This document shows positions 26,243 through 27,845 of a DNA stretch of 27,845 bases, piece by piece. The stretch lies in the NCBI GenBank assembly GCA_001655205.1, contig LPNZ01008764.1, positions 1 to 27,845 on the forward strand. Reading direction: 5' to 3'. Both the position numbers and the translations under genes were made by a program. Below the pieces are notes generated by a model. The model did not search any database. It was not told where the DNA came from and was given only the letters and a program-made list of their open reading frames with translations. Position 1 is the first letter of the stretch. Every line of letters starts with the position of its first letter. This stretch comes from Lenisia limosa. Taxonomy: Eukaryota; Breviatea.

Positions 26243-27790
26243 TTAGTATTTATCTTGTCTTATACGGGCGTTGTTGACTGAAATAATACCATCAATACCA
26301 TAACAGAGGAAACGAGTCTAATCAAACCTGAATAGTTTAGGTGAAAGACTGGTTTGCCATCCCACTTAAGAATAACGGGTTCGAGCTGTTCATTTGAAAA
26401 GATCAGTCCATGTAACCTCTGGTCATATTCGTCCATTGGAACAGTGTTTGGTGAATCTGATACACCAACAACCTGGGTGGAAAGGCCAATTCCTGAAAAG
26501 TCACACCCCACTGATGCTGGTATGAAGTTAAATAAACAATATCACAGAACCAATCACCGATCAATTTGAGGTTCGGGTTGGCTTCCATTGCTCTTTGAAT
26601 ATACCGATCATAAAACCTGGCAGTATGAAGAAAAACAGGCAAGGTAGTCACAAAAAAGAATGTTTATTCCGGTGCTGAATCAAATCTCCTCTGATCATTT
26701 TTAAATACAAAAAAAAACAAAATTTAATCGCAAATATCATATGTATAATACATCTTTTGACTGAGATCAGGCTCTGACATCACCTATCATATCATTTGTG
26801 CTCGCCACCCTACCCTCTTCCATGGCCAAGCCTGCCCGCATAATGGTCAAACCCGACACCAGGAACCAGTATAAGGTCAAGGGGCAAATCATTCAGTGCT
26901 GAACGTGTCAAAATTACTCATCATCACTTTACACCTTTGCCCCAGTTCCACACCTTTTTTCCTTCCTTCTGACTTGAGCGGTTCAGGAATGTTCCAAATA
27001 TTTCGCCCCAAACTATCGAAATCGTCTAAAGACTGCACAAGCTACAAGGGTTATCAATGATACGCTAGGATGAAATTAAACTGCTTCTCTTTCACAAAGG
27101 CTTGGGGTACAATGTAGTGTTATTGGGGGGGGGGGGGGCTTTTGGANNNNNNNNNNNNNNNNNNNNNNNNNNNNNNNNNNNNNNNNNNNNNNNNNNNNNN
27201 NNNNNNNNNNNNNNNNNNNNNNNNNNNNNNNNNNNNNNNNNNNNNNNNNNNNNNNNNNNNNNNNNNNNNNNNNNNNNNNNNNNNNNNNNNTATTCAATAA
27301 TATATAGATGTATGTAAAAATGCTTGTAAAAATTTTAAACACTTCAAGCAGCACTGCCAACCTTCTCCTCTTGGAAACATAAATCGTAAATAGGCCGGGT
27401 ATCTAGTTCTCTGTTTGGATGAGTAGCAAAGCAGGCAACATGCTTGGCCTGGAGAAACTCCGGAAGAGCTTTCAAAGCCGACAGAACAACGGAACCTTGA
27501 TGATTATGCGCGTCAAATATCTTCATACCGAAGAAGGTAACGAAATAATAGCGTTTTTACCATATCGGTGTGCCTCGTCTTCTGATCACCACCTACTTTC
27601 AGCAGAAATCTGACTTGAAGAAAGGCTCTCAACCTTTATATGTAAGTAAGCTGGTGAATCATAGCAAGGCTAGCTAGAACCTTATTTTCATTAAGAGGAA
27701 ACCCCAACCTCCCTTCAAGATACCGCAGATGTGACTTCATTTCCCAGATACCTTTTTGGTGAGAATTTGACGGAGTTCGTGCTTTGACAT
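26243..27790 (-). CDS. MTHFS: 5-formyltetrahydrofolate cyclo-ligase (MTHFS)
   Basis: This enzyme uses ATP to convert 5-formyl-THF to 5,10-methenyl-THF in folate one-carbon metabolism. ATG 27790 opens MSKHELRQILTKK; an in-frame ATG at 27811 is also possible. After a long intron the exon down to 27362 gives VVLSALKALPEFLQAKHVAC and NRELDTRPIYDLCFQEEK, the family's substrate-side N-terminal block. Then come FVKEKQFNFIL (near 27080-27105), SLDDFDSLGRNIWNIPEP (near 26975-27035), LPLDLILVPGVGFDHYAGRL (near 26830-26890), the ATP-binding GHGRG joined to FYDRY, and VPMDEYDQRLHGLIFSNE (near 26390-26450). Stop TAA is at 26243-26245, 48 bp from the converging TMCO4-like stop. The gap 27147-27290 is intronic. 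The join near 27040-27062 is off by one base in frame. Confidence 0.92.
27125..27138. repeat. G14 run close to gap 27147-27290
   Basis: Mononucleotide run inside an MTHFS intron; poly-C on the MTHFS sense strand. Eight further bases separate it from the gap. Confidence 0.9.
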
Positions 27791-27830
27791 CAGGAAACAG
27801 GCCTTGAGCATAAACTGCCACCTGGCTGGA

Positions 27831-27845
27831 CTGCGGGGGGGGGGG
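27831..27845. repeat. G11 run at window end forming a C-run GCAG acceptor
   Basis: On the minus strand at least 11 C are followed by GCAG, 40 bp upstream of the MTHFS start codon. It may be the acceptor of an intron in the 5' leader of MTHFS, which would continue past the window. Confidence 0.55.

Noticed and set aside
26243-26698. A short PLOD-type glycosyltransferase fragment
   Set aside because: The resemblance was superficial; the exons complete MTHFS, with the GRG-FYDRY ATP site and the VPMDEYDQRLHGLIFS end.
26821-27090. Plus-strand exons reading MAKPARIMVKPDTRNQYK and ECSKYFAPNYRNRLK as a separate gene
   Set aside because: They are the antisense of clear MTHFS exons (LVPGVGFDHYAGRL and GRNIWNIPEP) on the minus strand.
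27344-27526. TatD-like or amidohydrolase start (MKIFDAHNHQG)
   Set aside because: The downstream residues (ALPEFLQAKHVAC, ELDTRPIYDLCFQEEK) match the cyclo-ligase N-terminal block and join in phase to MSKHELRQILTKK; the ATG lies in the intron end.

Overview
This is eukaryotic nuclear DNA. It carries eight protein genes interrupted by many short GT-AG introns, mostly about 26-65 nt with a few of 190-290 nt. They are read by joining exons whose frames and splice sites agree, since no single long ORF covers any of them. An intron-rich pyruvate:ferredoxin oxidoreductase (PFO) with a mitochondrial-type presequence points to an anaerobic or microaerophilic protist with a hydrogenosome or related organelle. 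The other genes (class I myosin tail, TSR1, a DRAM/FRAG1-type membrane protein, a TMCO4/DUF726 lipase-fold protein, 5-formyltetrahydrofolate cyclo-ligase) are general eukaryotic genes. An opisthokont/breviate or amoebozoan relative would fit, but I cannot place the species from this window.

Layout: 1-2408 (+) 3' part of a class I myosin, with a small hAT-like MITE in one intron; 2535-7177 (-) TSR1 ribosome-biogenesis factor; 7356-8377 (+) small unrecognised gene; 8674-14469 (-) PFO; 14797-17560 (+) unrecognised multi-exon gene; 18042-about 19232 (-) DRAM/FRAG1-like six-helix membrane protein; 19680-26194 (+) large TMCO4/DUF726 protein with a long acidic coiled-coil N-terminal extension; 26243-27790 (-) 5-formyltetrahydrofolate cyclo-ligase. 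Neighbouring genes always lie on opposite strands, so junctions are alternately convergent (gaps of 48-481 bp) and divergent (178-447 bp). No rRNA, tRNA, CRISPR array or virus-like gene was seen.

The genes do not form a pathway. PFO makes acetyl-CoA and reduced ferredoxin from pyruvate and is the metabolic signature of the window; the cyclo-ligase belongs to folate one-carbon metabolism; TSR1 acts in 40S maturation; the myosin is a membrane-binding actin motor; the TMCO4 and DRAM-like proteins are membrane proteins.

The window contains 11 N gaps. Seven are entered on their left side at or within a few bases of a run of 11-14 G or C, and all these runs fall in introns. No clearly new multi-gene system was found. 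The best items for follow-up are the separately exon-encoded PFO presequence, the hAT-like MITE with an 8-bp target duplication, the intronic G/C runs and C-run splice acceptors, the ultrashort introns, a possible intronic polyadenylation exon in the TMCO4-like gene, and the two unrecognised genes.
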